A stretch of 64,000 bases of DNA from Mycoplasma suis str. Illinois (GCF_000179035.2 NC_015155.1:496001-560000), one strand, 5' to 3'. Positions 8,645 to 19,110 are shown, counted from the first letter of the stretch. A program made the numbers and translations. Notes: generated by a model not told the origin, from the sequence alone.

Positions 8645-8926
8645 CTATTTTTTATGCTGACTACTTGTAGTTTCGGTTCTTCACATATTCTTACATGTAA
8701 AGTAATAGGAATTTCCTCCTCCCTTTGTCTTTGTACATTGAATAACGAATGAAGGGGTTCCTTCATACTTAACTTCAATATTTTGAGTTTGCTCTTCTTT
8801 TCTTTCTATGGCTTTCTCAGCCATAGAAGTTATTCGATTACTTAATTCGACACTTCCGCCCACAACACCTAAAGTTGAAGTAACAATCACTAAGACAGAA
8901 GAAATATATTTAGAAGCTTTAGTCAT
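8645..8926 (-). CDS. Small exported protein with Cys pair (short family B-like)
   Basis: 93 aa with one UGA. Export segment MTKASKYISSVLVIVTSTLG, a charged helical stretch (ITSMAEKAIERKEEQTQNIE), then a compact domain with FVIQCTKTKGGGNSYYFTCK. The two Cys about 16 residues apart resemble the last Cys pair of family B. Could be a truncated family B member. Confidence 0.6.
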
Positions 8927-9003
8927 TCTCCAGAAAGAGCTTTAATTTCCCAGTTTACAGAAAATTGGTTTTTTGATTTTACAAAAATTAAACAAAAACC
9001 AAT

Positions 9004-10070
9004 TTATTGAGAATTGGGAGCACAAGAACTCTCTGAATCCTTATATTGAGAGTTCTTGCACATTGAGTTTTTTACCTTTCCAACATAATGATTAAAGTTA
9101 ACTACTTGTTCTTTTACTTCCTCTAATTCTTTATAGGTTGTTCTTAGAGATTCGTAGGATTTATTTAATTCATCGACTGTATTTTTTGCTTCTTCGGCCT
9201 TTTCTTTCATCTTTTTTTGTAATTTTTCAATTAACTGATTCAAAAGTTCAACATCAGTTTTCAAAATAATTTGCATTGTCTCTAATTGCTTTTCTAACTT
9301 TTCAGATTTTTTTCAGAAAAGAATTCCTTCAATAAGTTTTTCTCTAATCTTTACCTGATTATCTAGAAATTCCCCTTTAACTTCTTGTAATTTTTGTGAA
9401 GCTATTTTTCCCTGACTATCATCACTATTCCCTTCTTGACTTTGATTTTTATCCTGCTTTCCTTTCTCTATATTTTCCTTACTTTTAAGTCAGCTATCTT
9501 CCACATTTTTACATTTCTCATCGCCTTTTCCTTCACTATTTATGTGGCAAATTATTTTTTCTAAAAAGCCTCCTCAAGAATAAAGCATTCTATTAAATCT
9601 ATGAATTGATTCGCCAACTCTTTTCATTTGTTCCTCTTTAGACTGAGTATCTAATTTATTTTTTAGGACAGAAGTTAAGTTTTTGTTTTGTTTCTTTAAA
9701 TCTTCTAAATCTTTTTGATTTTCTTCATAAGATTTTTTCAATTTTTCTTCTTGTTGAGAAATTTTTTGAAAAGTTTCTTCAATAGATTGAAACTTTTCTA
9801 ATTTATTTTTTAAGAAATTTTGGAGAATTTCATTTAAATTCTTAAATAATTTTTCAAGAATTTCGAGAGCCTCTTTTTCATTTCCATCAAATTTTTCTAA
9901 ACCTTTCTCCCCTGAAAGGAAGTTAGATTTAGAAAAAAGAAAATCTAAATTATTTTTGGAATCGCCCCCCCCAAGTGGCTGTAAAGCTTATATGTGGCAA
10001 AATATGATGAAATACCTAATGCTCCTGCAACTGCGGCAACTAAACTGGAAATCTTAGCTAGCGGGAACAT
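9004..10070 (-). CDS. Family D coiled-coil protein, phase-OFF by poly-G (C8)
   Basis: ATG at 10070 (MFPLAKISSLVAAVAGALGI), anchor of about 35 residues, then a G8 tract (plus 9965-9972) right after it. The frame stops soon after; 9 Gs would join a 320-residue charged coiled coil rich in Lys/Glu/Leu, ending NFNHYVGKVKNSMCKNSQYK. Length 1067 bp is one short of 356 codons. Divergent member: the tract is at the anchor, not mid-gene as in other family D genes. The start overlaps the upstream gene's stop by 17 bases, suggesting translational coupling. Confidence 0.72.
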
Positions 10071-10635
10071 CTGGAAGACTTTCTAGTTGTCCCGAAACTT
10101 CTGTTCTTTTGACATCCTGCGTTTCTTCTTGTTTTAAGCATTTTATTTTTACTTTTTCACTTTCTGATGTCTTTTGACATTTATAAGTAAATTGCTTTAA
10201 TTTTTCTGCACTATAACTTTTTACAGTTCATGAATCTTTTTCAGTGCTGTAGGAAGAATCTACTCCTTTTAAGTCTCAATTCTGAAGAACTAAATCAACT
10301 TTGTCTTTTTTAGTAATTATTCAAATTCCTGTTTGATTATTTTCTGAATCGCTTAATTTTCAAAAATCATCTTGACAATCTATTTTTTCTTCTGTTGCAG
10401 CATCATCAGAACTTTTTTGAACTTGCTTATAACAAGATTTACTATTTTGCCCTTCTAAATTCAAAAGCATATATTTTTGGACAAAACCTTCTTCCTCTAC
10501 TGTTTTAGGGAAATTATTAACTACACCAGAATTTGTTGATTGTTGTTCTGGAAAAACAAAAGTTTTTAAGCCATAACCAACTCCAGTAAGCCCTCCTAAA
10601 GAACCTACAACAAGAGAAGGTATTAAAAATTTCAT
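10054..10635 (-). CDS. Family B exported protein
   Basis: 193 aa. Anchor MKFLIPSLVVGSLGGLTGVG, then SCYKQVQ near residue 66, IDCQDDFWKL (UGA Trp), GIWIITKKDKVDLVLQNW and KCQKTSESEKVKIKCLKQ. This is the family order of Cys, W-I, Cys-x-Cys. A 20-residue extension follows the last Cys and overlaps the next gene. No homopolymer tract. Confidence 0.72.
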
Positions 10636-10638
10636 ACT

Positions 10639-11708
10639 CTAATGAAAATTAGAAATTACTCTTTTCATACCTTTCATCAAACTTTCTCCAATTCTCAACT
10701 CCAAGCTTTTCTTAGCATTTTTAATTTTTTGCTTTAAGGATTCTTGCTCCGTATAACAAGAACCTATCATTAGTAATCCGCAAAATCTTCTTCATCCGTT
10801 ATTAACATATTCGTCATGTTCCTTTTGCGCTTCTTCTACAGTCTTCAATCATTCTTTCCAAATCATTTCACTCTCTAATAATGGATAGAAAAGATTTTCT
10901 TCATTTCAATTTTTAGAACTTCAATTTTTGTGAAGTGAATCTCAATTAATTTCTTCATCTCACTTTATTTGCTCTAGAGCTTTCAAAACTTTTTTATTTT
11001 TTGAGTCGAGAACTACACTTACTTCTCTCCTTCTTCTGGATCTTTGAGATTCAGAAGAAATATTTTGAACTTTTTTCAATTTATTTCCTAATTCTTCTCT
11101 TTTATCTCCTAAGTCAGTGTATTCAGAATAAAAACTTTTTAGTGCTTTTCTTTTTGTTTATCTAAAGAAAATCTTTCTGAAGTATTTGTTTCTATATTTT
11201 TCTTTTTCTTAATTTCTTTTAAAGTTGGAGATTCACTAGAAAATCTAACTAATGATATTGTTGCATCTTTGAAGTCTTGCGATGATTCAGTTAGTTTTTC
11301 TTTAGAAGTTTTTAGATTTTTTTCATATTCTCCTTTAATTGAATCGGCTTCTTCCTCCCTTTTTATTTCAGTGAAAATTCCTTGAACAGATTCAATAGAT
11401 TCTTCTTGCCTTTCTTCTTCCATTTCATTAAGTGGAAGAGATAAATCTTCTTTATTGACATTTACTGTTTCGGGAGTCTCAAGACTCCCTACAGAATTTA
11501 CATCTGTTTTTTGTACATTTTCAACTTTTACTCTAATTTGTTGATTTTTCCTGGATCCAAAAATATTTACAAAAAGATTATTTACAGATCCTTTAGAAAT
11601 TAAAGAATCAAATAAGCGAGAAGAACTATCTAGAGAAAGAAACGAAGTTGAACTCCCTCCTAAGGCAATTAATCCCAGAACTGGGAGATAAATTTTTAAA
11701 TTTTTCAC
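10639..11708 (-). pseudogene. Family C protein, frameshifted at a 5-A run
   Basis: N-terminal part 11708-11139: anchor MKNLKIYLPVLGLIALGGSS, then VNSVGSLETPE, GIFTEIKREEEAD and a helical body. The frame ends near 11140 where C-A5-G-A4-G would need six As. The adjoining frame carries the rest: a Tyr/Leu helix, polybasic QRSRRRREVS, an N-W-x-x-L segment and ERI/LRIGESLMKGM. One added A gives 357 codons, the family length. The neighbouring paralogue at 12451 is intact. Confidence 0.65.
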
Positions 11709-11855
11709 AAAAAAGAACTCTAGGTTAGAATTTCCAAAAGAAAAAGATGCATAAAAATTATTTTGAAATTCTTAAGCATTTACCATTTTATAGAAAAAAC
11801 AAAAACCTTAAATTTTAGAAATCTAATTAACTAATCTAAGGGAAATAGCAACAAG

Positions 11856-11871
11856 AAGCCCATAAGGGCTT
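11856..11871. terminator. Hairpin AAGCCC-ATAA-GGGCTT followed by T-run on plus
   Basis: Six-base perfect stem, TTTTTT immediately after on plus. It lies just downstream of the minus gene ending at 11890 and is the likely terminator there, although the best T-run is on the plus side. Confidence 0.5.
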
Positions 11872-11889
11872 TTTTCTGCTTTTACCTAA

Positions 11890-12416
11890 CTATTTATTAT
11901 GCCTCGAACTTTGTTGATTATCGTTCCCTTCAGAAATTGAAAAGCACTTTATATTTTTGTTGTTATTTTCTTTTTCTTCCATTTGACATTCAAACTTAAA
12001 GCTTTTTAATTTTTCGTGATAGCCTCTAGAAGTTCATTTTTTAGATGTGAATGGATTTCCTTCCCCAATTATTTCTCATCTTCTCAATATTTCCTTTATT
12101 CTTTCTTCTGTGTCATTAATTTTTATTAGTAATCCCGATTTTGATTTATTTTCTTCCTCTATTCTTCAGAAAAAGTTATCACAATTTATTTTTTCTGAAT
12201 GTTTCTCAAAATTCTCATTTTCTTTCTTAATGTGCCTGTAACAAACTTTGTCTTCTCCATTTTCTAATTTTCAAAGCATATATTCATAGCCTCCTCGTTC
12301 TAATCCCTTAACTTTTTTCAAAATATCAAAATTCAAAAATTGATAACCAGTCCCTCTACAATAGCTCCAGAAGCTCCTAAAAGAGTTACAAGAACTCCTT
12401 TTAATCAGAAAGTCAA
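11890..12416 (-). pseudogene. Family B gene with frameshift at a broken G run
   Basis: TTG start, MTFWLKGVLVTLLGASGAIV (UGA Trp4). The minus sequence then reads GTAGAGGGACTGG; one more base there would give a Gly-Gly-Thr joint and open a 150-residue family B domain (CYRHIKKENE, INCDNFFWRI, ILRRWEIIGEGN, FECQMEEKEN, IKCFSISEG). The site matches where paralogues carry poly-G, so this looks like an eroded tract now fixed out of frame. Confidence 0.6.
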
Positions 12417-12450
12417 TTTATTTGTTTATTGAAAAATTAATGGGCATAAA

Positions 12451-13539
12451 TTAATTTTGAACACTAGGTGTTTTAATTACTCTCCCCATATCTCCCATTA
12501 ATTTTTCTCCAATACGTAATTCCAAACTACTTTTAGCTTTAGCAACTTTTTCTTTATATTTTCCCAAATCTTTATAGCAATTACTCATCATGGCTAAACC
12601 ACAAAGTCTTCTTCACCCATTACTTAAATAATTATCTTGTTCATTTTGTGCATCTTGAACCTTCTTTAATCACTGTTTTCATACTTCTTCACTTTCTAAT
12701 AGTGCGCGAAATAAATTCTTTTCTCCCCATTCAACATTCTTCCACCTATTGTAAAGTGAATCTCAATTAATATTTTTGTCTCAATTTATTTGTTCTAGAG
12801 CACTTAAAACTTTTTGATTGTAAGGATTAGAAAAAGGGCTTTCGGAATTTCTTCTCCTTCTGGCTCTAGAAGATTCACTTTCTATAGAAATTACTTTTTG
12901 TAATTGACTATTTAATTCCCCTTTCTTTTCTCCCAATTCTGAATATTGATGGAAAAAATTTTTTAAAGCTTGCCTATTTCCCTGCGACAGGGAAAATCTT
13001 TCTTCTGGATTTACTTGAATTCCAGATTTTTCACTTATTCCTTGCAAAACAGGAGATTCTGAAGAATATCTAACTAGAGAAATTGTTGCTTCCTGAAACC
13101 CTTCAGAAGAATCTCTTAATTTTTCCTTAGAAGACTTTAAGTCTCTTTCATAACCTCTTTTTACTTTTTCAGCACCATCTTCTCTTTTTATTTCCGTGAA
13201 AATACCATCAATAGATTCTGATGGTTCTCTTTCCTGCTCTTCAGTAATTTCTTCAGCGACAGGGAAGAAAACTAAATTTTCCTTACTAACTTCTACACTA
13301 GAGGTAGTTTCTAAACTACCTAAAGAATTTATATCTGTTTTTTCAACTTTTTGAGAATCAACACTAATCTGTTGAATTAACTTATTTCTAAATAAATCTT
13401 TTACCGAAGATCCTCTCTCAATAAGAGATCTGCCAAATAACTTATTTAATTGATCTCCTGAGAATAAGAGAGAAAGGGAAGCTCCGTTAGCTCCTAAAAA
13501 TATAAGGAAAGATATAAGTATCTTTCCCCTGAAATTCAA
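12451..13539 (-). CDS. Family C exported protein, intact
   Basis: 362 aa with several UGA Trp. Anchor MNFRGKILISFLIFLGANGA, then NSLGSLETTSS, GIFTEIKREDG, a helical body with RYSSESP, the polybasic SSRARRRRNSE near residue 225, VLSALEQINWDKNINWDSLY, RALLESEEVWKQWLKKVQ, and a Cys pair around GWRRLCGLAMMSNCYK, ending in a charged helix. It is the reference copy for the frameshifted gene at 10639. The R-x-R-R-R-R stretch could be a proteolytic processing site. Function unknown. Confidence 0.75.
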
Positions 13540-13650
13540 GGGTTATTTATATTTTTCCTTAATAAGAGAAACTATTTGCTTCTTTTTCTGAAAAATCTTT
13601 TAGTTTTTGGTTTAGTTGGAAAAATTAAGTGGTTATTAAACGAGCAATTT

Positions 13651-13854
13651 TTACATTAAATCAAGTCATGGACATGGCTCACATTCACCTACTTGATTTT
13701 CTTCTTGAATTATTTCTTTACAAACTTCTTCCTCCAATTCTTCTAAAGTTTTGGGAATAGCCTTGGGAGGTTTCTTAAAAAATACATAACTTCCGGCAGC
13801 TCCCGCAGAACCAATTAAAGAAAAAAATAGTAAACCTTTTGCCCAGAAAGCCAT
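13651..13854 (-). CDS. Family A small exported protein with acidic Cys tail
   Basis: 67 aa. Anchor MAFWAKGLLFFSLIGSAGAA, where Trp4 is TGG rather than UGA, then KKPPKAIPKTLEELEEEVCK and a Cys-rich end GECEPCPWLDLM (three Cys in total). The Pro/Glu-rich tail differs from the Ser/Asn tails of 1-7 kb. Confidence 0.65.
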
Positions 13855-13861
13855 TCTTTAA

Positions 13862-14044
13862 TTAAAGATCAAATAATCCGCAATCATCATCTTCCTCATC
13901 ATTTTCTTGACTATTTTCATTTTCTGATTGTTGTTGCTGAGTTTTAGGTAGAAAAGAATCTCGTAATATATAGCCTCCCCCAACTATTCCTCCCGAAGCC
14001 ATTACAGCCAAGGAAGTGAAAAGACTTTTTAATCAAAAAGTCAT
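13862..14044 (-). CDS. Family A small exported protein, acidic tail
   Basis: 60 aa. MTFWLKSLFTSLAVMASGGI, GGGYILRDSFLPK, then a Gln/Glu/Asn run and a strongly acidic end (NDEEDDDCGLFDL). The three-Gly joint after the anchor is encoded GGG GGA GGC, a mixed run not prone to slippage. Confidence 0.65.
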
Positions 14045-14069
14045 TCTACTTTAATAAAAAATATTTATA

Positions 14070-14089
14070 TTTCCGGCATTTGCCGGAAA
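14070..14089. terminator. Perfect hairpin TTTCCGGC-ATTT-GCCGGAAA
   Basis: Eight-base perfect stem, placed immediately after the tiny poly-G ORF at 14094-14192 on minus, mirroring the hairpin/tract pair at 8521-8597. Confidence 0.5.
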
Positions 14090-14093
14090 ATAA

Positions 14094-14192
14094 TTAACCT
14101 TTAAGGGTTTCTTTTGTGCTTAACACAAAATTTCAAGTGCCCCCCCCAATTAGCAATATGAATTTCTTGACTCTCTCTTTCAACCTTCTCAC
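14094..14192 (-). CDS. Tiny ORF (32 aa) spanning a C8 tract
   Basis: GTG start at 14192: MRRLKERVKKFILLIGGGTW and a short tail. The tract (14140-14147) is in frame. A basic N-terminus followed by a short hydrophobic stretch and G-G-G-T-W resembles a minimal export segment with a poly-G joint. Possibly the remnant of a phase-variable gene; protein expression is unproven. Confidence 0.3.
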
Positions 14193-14280
14193 TTGTAAAT
14201 TTAATTATCTGGTTTTTTCAATTTTTTATTTCTATTAGTTTTTCTGGAGTTTATCCAGAAAAACTTTTGTGTTTGGAAAA

Positions 14281-15366
14281 CTAATGCAATCTTTTCATTT
14301 TTTTAAGTAAGTGTTCACCAATTTTTAAGCCTATACTAGCTTTAGTGTCCGCAATAGTTTTTTCATATTTAGGCAATTCTCCATAGCATCACTCCTTACT
14401 ACTAGTTGATCAAAACGTAAGAAGTCCACAACCTCTATTTGAGATAACATAATTGTCTTTGGCCTGTATTGATTCCTTAACTTCTTTTATTCATTCTTGT
14501 CTTTCCTCATCACTCTCTAATAAAAAATAAAGAGGATTTTGTGCATCCCATTTTGTTTCTCTCTTTATTTGTTGTTGATACAAATTATTTCAGTTAACTT
14601 CTCTATTCTTTCATCCTATTTGTTGCAGAGAATTAAGAATTTCTTCTCTAGTGGGAGAAGTTTTCCGCAAACTTCTTCTTTTTCGACTTATGGTTTCGCT
14701 AGAAAGAGTTTTTGCCTCTGTTAGATCTTTGGTTAATTCTTTCTTTTTATTTCCTAATTGAGAATATTCTTCATAAAAGTTTTGAAGAGCTTCTCTTTTT
14801 TGCTGATTTAGTGAAAATTTTTCTTCAATGCTTTGCCCAGAAGCTTTATTTCTTTTTTCCCTACTTATCCCTCCTAAAACTTTTTTCTCATCTTGATATC
14901 TAGCTAAATCTGCAGCAGAACTCTTATAACCTTCTGAATGATCTTTCAATTTATTTCTTGAAGTTTTTAAATTTTCTTCATATTTTCCTTGTATTTCTTC
15001 TACTCGCTCTTCTCTTTGAATTTCTGTGAAAATTTCTTGAATTGAAGAAATAGATTCTTCTTTCTTGGAACTTTTTAGTTCAGAAGAAAAATTTGCTTCT
15101 TCTTTAGTTAGTTTTATTTCTGCAGGATCTTTTAAGCTCCCTACAGAATCTACAGTTGTTTTTTCAGCCTTCTCAGAATCGAGTGAAATTAATTTACTAC
15201 TTTTATTTCCAAAAAGATTTTTTAAGGGTTGGGTAACGCCCCACCCCGCAAAGGGGAAGCTAAATAAGTTAGAAAGTTGATTTATTGAAAGAAAAATAGG
15301 GAAGGATGCTCCATTGGCTCCCAGAAGCAGAATAAAAGAAATGAGTAATTTTGCTTTTATTTGCAA
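14281..15366 (-). CDS. Family C exported protein, intact
   Basis: 361 aa, TTG start. Anchor MQIKAKLLISFILLLGANGA, a Phe-rich segment, VDSVGSLKDPAEI, QEIFTEIQREER, helical body, basic SRKRRSLRKTS near residue 230, then NSLQQIGWKNREVNWNNLY, PLYFLLESDEERQEWIKEV and a Cys pair (RGCGLLTFWSTSSKEWCYG). The same module order as the gene at 12451, with a weaker polybasic stretch. Function unknown. Confidence 0.75.
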
Positions 15367-15392
15367 CTCTTATTTCTTGTCTAACTATATTT

Positions 15393-15815
15393 CTAACTCT
15401 TTTTCTTCTTTTTATCTTTCATCATATTATTGAATTTTTCAATAAGAACTTTTTTATCCTCTCCTATTTCTCTTATTCCTTCCCCTTCTTCTTCGTCATC
15501 ATTCTCCATATCTTCCTCATAATCTTCTTCATCCTCCATACTCAATTCTTCTTTAGAGAGAGGTTTTCTTCCAATCATCTCTTCTTCTTGTCTTTCTAAT
15601 ATTTCTTCTATTCTCTGTAAGGTTTTATCTATAGTTTCGTAAAAAACATTAGATTCTTCAGGAACTTCTGACTCAGAAGTTCCTTCTTTATCTTTAGATT
15701 TTGATTTAATTTTTTCTTTTTTTAATTCTTTTTGTTTATTTCAGTTCTTTTCTAGCTCATCTAATTCTTTTAGTATTCTTTCAACAGGAGTAGTTTCTAA
15801 CTTTTTCTTCTTCAT
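15393..15815 (-). CDS. Charged cytoplasmic-type coiled-coil protein
   Basis: 140 aa, ATG start, no export segment. Lys/Glu-rich throughout: KKKKLETTPVERILKELDEL, FYETIDKTLQRIEEILERQE, then an acidic block (EDEEDYEEDMENDDEEEGEG) and a Lys-rich end. Probable coiled coil. It stands out as a non-exported gene between exported families; it might be an intracellular partner, but that is a guess. Confidence 0.6.
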
Positions 15816-15891
15816 TTGTGAAGCTATTTTACTCTTCTAAAAAATTCTAATTATTTAAGGCTTTATAGGATTTTGTAGTTTTCTAATTTGA

Positions 15892-15915
15892 AACTTTCCC
15901 GTGTTAGGGAAAGTT
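15892..15915. terminator. Hairpin AACTTTCCC/GGGAAAGTT
   Basis: Nine-base perfect stem with a six-base loop, just past the stop of the minus gene ending at 15925; a T-run follows on plus. Confidence 0.5.
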
Positions 15916-15924
15916 TTTTACAAA

Positions 15925-16425
15925 TTATCTAGATTTATCGAAAAAAGGGAATAATTTAAGATTTTCTTCCTCAAATTTACAGAATACAGTCACCTTTCCT
16001 TCTTCATTTTGAACAGCTCTTTCCACTTGTATGCAAGTTTCTTTAGTTTCTGTAGTTCATTCACTTTCTTTTATGGACTCTCCGTAATTAAGTAAGTTTT
16101 CTTCCTTTAATCTTTTTACAACTTCATCTTCTTTCCCTCTAATTCACATTTCAAAATATGAATTCGCTTGACTTCTTGATTTAGTTTTCATAAAGTATGT
16201 GTCATCGCATCACGGACTTTCAATATCTTCTTGACCGCCTATTTCTCTATATAGGCAAGCAGCTTTTGGTTGGTTTCCACCAAATCCTTTACTGTGAACA
16301 GTTACTATTTCCAAATCAGTTTCTCTTCAATTGTTATTGAAGTAATAGCCACCTCCTAAAAGAGCCCCGCCCGAAAGGGTGGCAGCCACTGGAACTCAAA
16401 AAACTAAACCTTTACCAAACAACAT
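15925..16425 (-). CDS. Family B exported protein, tract interrupted (locked ON)
   Basis: 166 aa. Anchor MLFGKGLVFWVPVAATLSGG, where the coding strand reads TCG GGC GGG GCT: the same place as the pure G8 of the downstream paralogue at 16436, but broken by a C. Domain: KAACLYREIGG, ESPWCDD, FEMWIRGKEDEVVKRL, ESEWTTETKETC, VTVFCKFEEEN. The interruption should stop slippage, so this looks like a fixed-expression twin of the switchable copy. Confidence 0.73.
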
Positions 16426-16435
16426 ATCTAGACTA

Positions 16436-16930
16436 TTAAGCTATCTCCAAATTGTATGAATTGATATCTTTTTCTTCAAATCTGCAAGAAACTACTACTT
16501 TTTCATTATTATCCCCATAAGTTTCTTCTTTTTTACAAATTTCTTTAGTTTCTGTAGTCCACTCACTTTCTCTTAGTCCTTTGTAATTTTTCTCCAAAAG
16601 ATTTTCTTGTTTTAATTTATCGATGACAGAATCTTTGTAACCTCTTAACCAAACTTCAAAATGTGAATTTGTTTGTTTTGAAGATTTTTCTTTCATGAAA
16701 GCAGTTTGGTCACATACTGGACTTTCAACATCTTCAGAATAACCTCTTAATTTATAAGAACAAGCAGTTAAACGTTGTTTCTCTGTAAATCCTCCTTTAT
16801 GAATAGTTACAAGTTCTCACTCTATATCTCTCAAATAATTAATTAAAGAATTACTTGCCCCATAAATTGCCCCCCCCGAAAGGGTGGCAACTACTGGAGC
16901 TCACAAAATAACTCCTTTACTCAACAACAT
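16436..16930 (-). CDS. Family B exported protein, phase-ON poly-G (C8)
   Basis: 164 aa. Anchor MLLSKGVILWAPVVATLSGG with a pure G8 (plus 16870-16877) in frame, so currently ON. Domain: TACSYKLRG, ESPVCDQTAF, FEVWLRGYKDSVIDKL, ESEWTTETKEIC, VVVSCRFEEKD. About half identical by eye to the gene at 15925. Gain or loss of one G would truncate it right after the export segment. Confidence 0.75.
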
Positions 16931-16956
16931 ATTTACTTCTTAACAAATTTAAAAAA

Positions 16957-17481
16957 TTAAAAATCTTGACATTTAATTTCTATTTTTGGATTATTGTCTA
17001 TTTTTGAAATTTCACAACCTCAATTATTAAGCGTTGAAACACTTGGAAGCTGAGTTGGCCAATTATCTCTAGTCAAATCGGAAAAGATTCTATTTAAGTG
17101 AGAAGTTGAATCTTTCAATTCTTTATCAATAATTCCCTTTTCTCCCTTAATTAATAATTTGTAACTTTCTTCTTGATCTGACTTTGAACTAGTTCAATCA
17201 GCAAAACAGCCTTGTCCATTTTTCCCCTTTTGTTTATCGAATCAATGACATAATTTATTTTTCTTATCTTTCCCATAACTTAAGACGAATTCTCAAGAAA
17301 TATTTTCGTCATGAAGTACTTTTATTTTTTGTCCATTAATTTCTTTGAAATTAGATTCTTCTTGACCTAAATTCCCATTTGATTGACCTCTATCGAGCAA
17401 AAAATTTCTTGCAACATATCCAGTTCCTGCTAATCCTGCAATTGAACTAATGACAATAGAGCTCAAAGCTAAATAATTCAT
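16957..17481 (-). CDS. Family B exported protein
   Basis: 174 aa. Anchor MNYLALSSIVISSIAGLAGT, GYVARNFLLDR. Domain elements: NISWEFVLSYGKD, LCHWFDKQKGKNGQGCFADW, YKLLIKGEKGIIDKEL, WGCEISKIDNN, IEIKCQDF. First of six consecutive genes with an M-x-Y/H-L...G-Y-F-A/S-x-T-F-type N-terminus. Confidence 0.7.
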
Positions 17482-17490
17482 ATTTAGTTA

Positions 17491-18018
17491 TTAATCGAAA
17501 ACTTGACAATTGAGATTTATTTTCTTTCCCTCATTCTCTTCAGTAAGATTACATCCTCACTTATCTAATTCATTTAATTTTTTTGACTTTCCAGTCCACT
17601 CTCCCGAAAGACTATTGAAAGATAAGTTATTGATTAAAGAATCAGTATTTCCCATTATTTCTTCTAATTTATCTTTATCTCCCATTATTCAAAGTCCCTT
17701 TTTTCCCTTATTTCTTTCAACAATTGATTTAGCTCAAGTAGTTTGACAAATTACAGGAATTTCTTGAAAAATGCCTTCTTTACTTTCTTTGTCGCTTTTT
17801 GATTGCCCAACTTCTTGAAAATCACACATTGCTCCACCTCCATATAACAAAACATATTCTCATAAATTTGGATTTTCTCTCTTTTCATTTAAGTGAACCT
17901 CTCCTCCTTCTTGTCTTCGAGGTTTATCGCCATTAAAGAAAGTGCTGGCAAAATAACCTGCTCCCGAAAAACCTGCTGTAGCTCCCAACAATACTGTTCC
18001 TCAAGTCAAATAACTCAT
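17491..18018 (-). CDS. Family B exported protein
   Basis: 175 aa. MSYLTWGTVLLGATAGFSGA, GYFASTFFNGD; then NLWEYVLLYGGGAMCDFQEV, ICQTTWAKSIVE, GLWIMGDKDKLEEIM, KWGCNLTEEN, INLNCQVFD. Intact close relative of the gene at 20185, useful for reconstructing that frameshifted copy. Confidence 0.72.
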
Positions 18019-18033
18019 TGTTATTTAATTTCT

Positions 18034-18528
18034 TTAATTTTTGCAGAATATTTTTATTCTTTCACCTTCGGAAGGTTCTTTAGTACATTCTCTTTGCAAA
18101 CCCTCAATTCCTTTATTTTCCGATTTCTCATCTGCTCTAGGAAGTTGAAAGTCTGTTAATTCCCCTTCCTTCAATAACTTATCTACTTTTTCTCTTTCCC
18201 CTTCCATTCAGAAAAAAGTTTTTCCTTCTTTCTCTAGAAGAATTTCTGAAGGCAATAATTCTTGACAATTAATTGAATTTTCTTCGAATGATACTCTTCT
18301 TCTTTCGACTTCTCTTTGAGTTTTTCCTACTTCCAAAAAATCACATACATGAGATCCGTCTCCAGAAGAAACATACCTTCACACAAATTTCTTTTCTTCT
18401 GGTTTTTTGTCAAGAATTTCTTTTGCATCTTCTTTATCACTTTTGAAATAAGTTGTAGCAAAATAACCGGCCCCAGATAATCCCGCAGTTGCGCCCAATA
18501 GTATGGAACCCAAAGTTAAATAATTCAT
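18034..18528 (-). CDS. Family B exported protein
   Basis: 164 aa. MNYLTLGSILLGATAGLSGA, GYFATTYFKSD; FVWRYVSSGDGSHVCDFLEV, INCQELLPSE, FFWMEGEREKVDKLL, LQRECTKEPS, IKIFCKN. The F-F-W-M-E-G motif replaces the more common L-W-I-x-G and is shared with the next two upstream genes, a sub-group. Confidence 0.72.
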
Positions 18529-18550
18529 TATTACTTAATTACTTAAATCT

Positions 18551-19074
18551 TTAATTTTGGCATAATATTGTTATGTTTTTTCCTTCACTATTTTTTTCCT
18601 TCTTACATTTTTCACCTAATTTTTCAAATTCATTATTTTGGGCAATACTTCCCAATTCTTTTTTTGAAACTCCAACAAAATTAATTCTTCACTTTTTAAT
18701 ATTTTTTCAACTTCTCGCTCGATACCCTCTATCCAGAAAAAAGTTTTTGCATAATTTCCCCTAACTTTTATTTCTGGAAAAACTTCTTCACAATTAATTT
18801 CATCTAATTCAAAATATTCTTTCTTCCTATCCGATTCACTTTTTTCTGCATCTTGTTTAAAGAAATCACATTTTTTAGAACTTTCATTTACAAAAATATA
18901 TCTTCAAAGAAATTCACTCGAATTTCCTTTTGTTTTGGGAGTATGAAGATTAATAACTTCTTTACTTCCTTTATTTTTTGACTTACTTGTAAAGGTATTT
19001 GCTAATAAATATCCCGTCCCAGAAAGTCACGCAATAGATCCTAAAAATATAAATCCACGAGTTAAATGGTTCAT
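18551..19074 (-). pseudogene. Family B gene, frameshifted at a 5-A run
   Basis: ATG at 19074, MNHLTRGFIFLGSIAWLSGT; FLWRYIFVNESSKKCDFFKQ, INCEEVFPE, FFWIEGIEREVEKI. The frame then departs at TTA5G; adding one A continues into the family end (GEKCKKEKNSEGKN, ITILCQN). 524 bp plus one base gives 175 codons. Slippage, decay or sequencing error are all possible. Confidence 0.6.
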
Positions 19075-19110
19075 ATCTTATATGGGAGGTAAATGGCCAA
19101 AACTAATTTT

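Noticed and set aside
15351-15599. Plus-strand hydrophobic frame of 82 aa (Phe/Leu/Ile-rich)
   Set aside because: It is the complement of the Lys/Glu-rich coiled-coil gene at 15393-15815; antisense of such genes always looks like a membrane protein.
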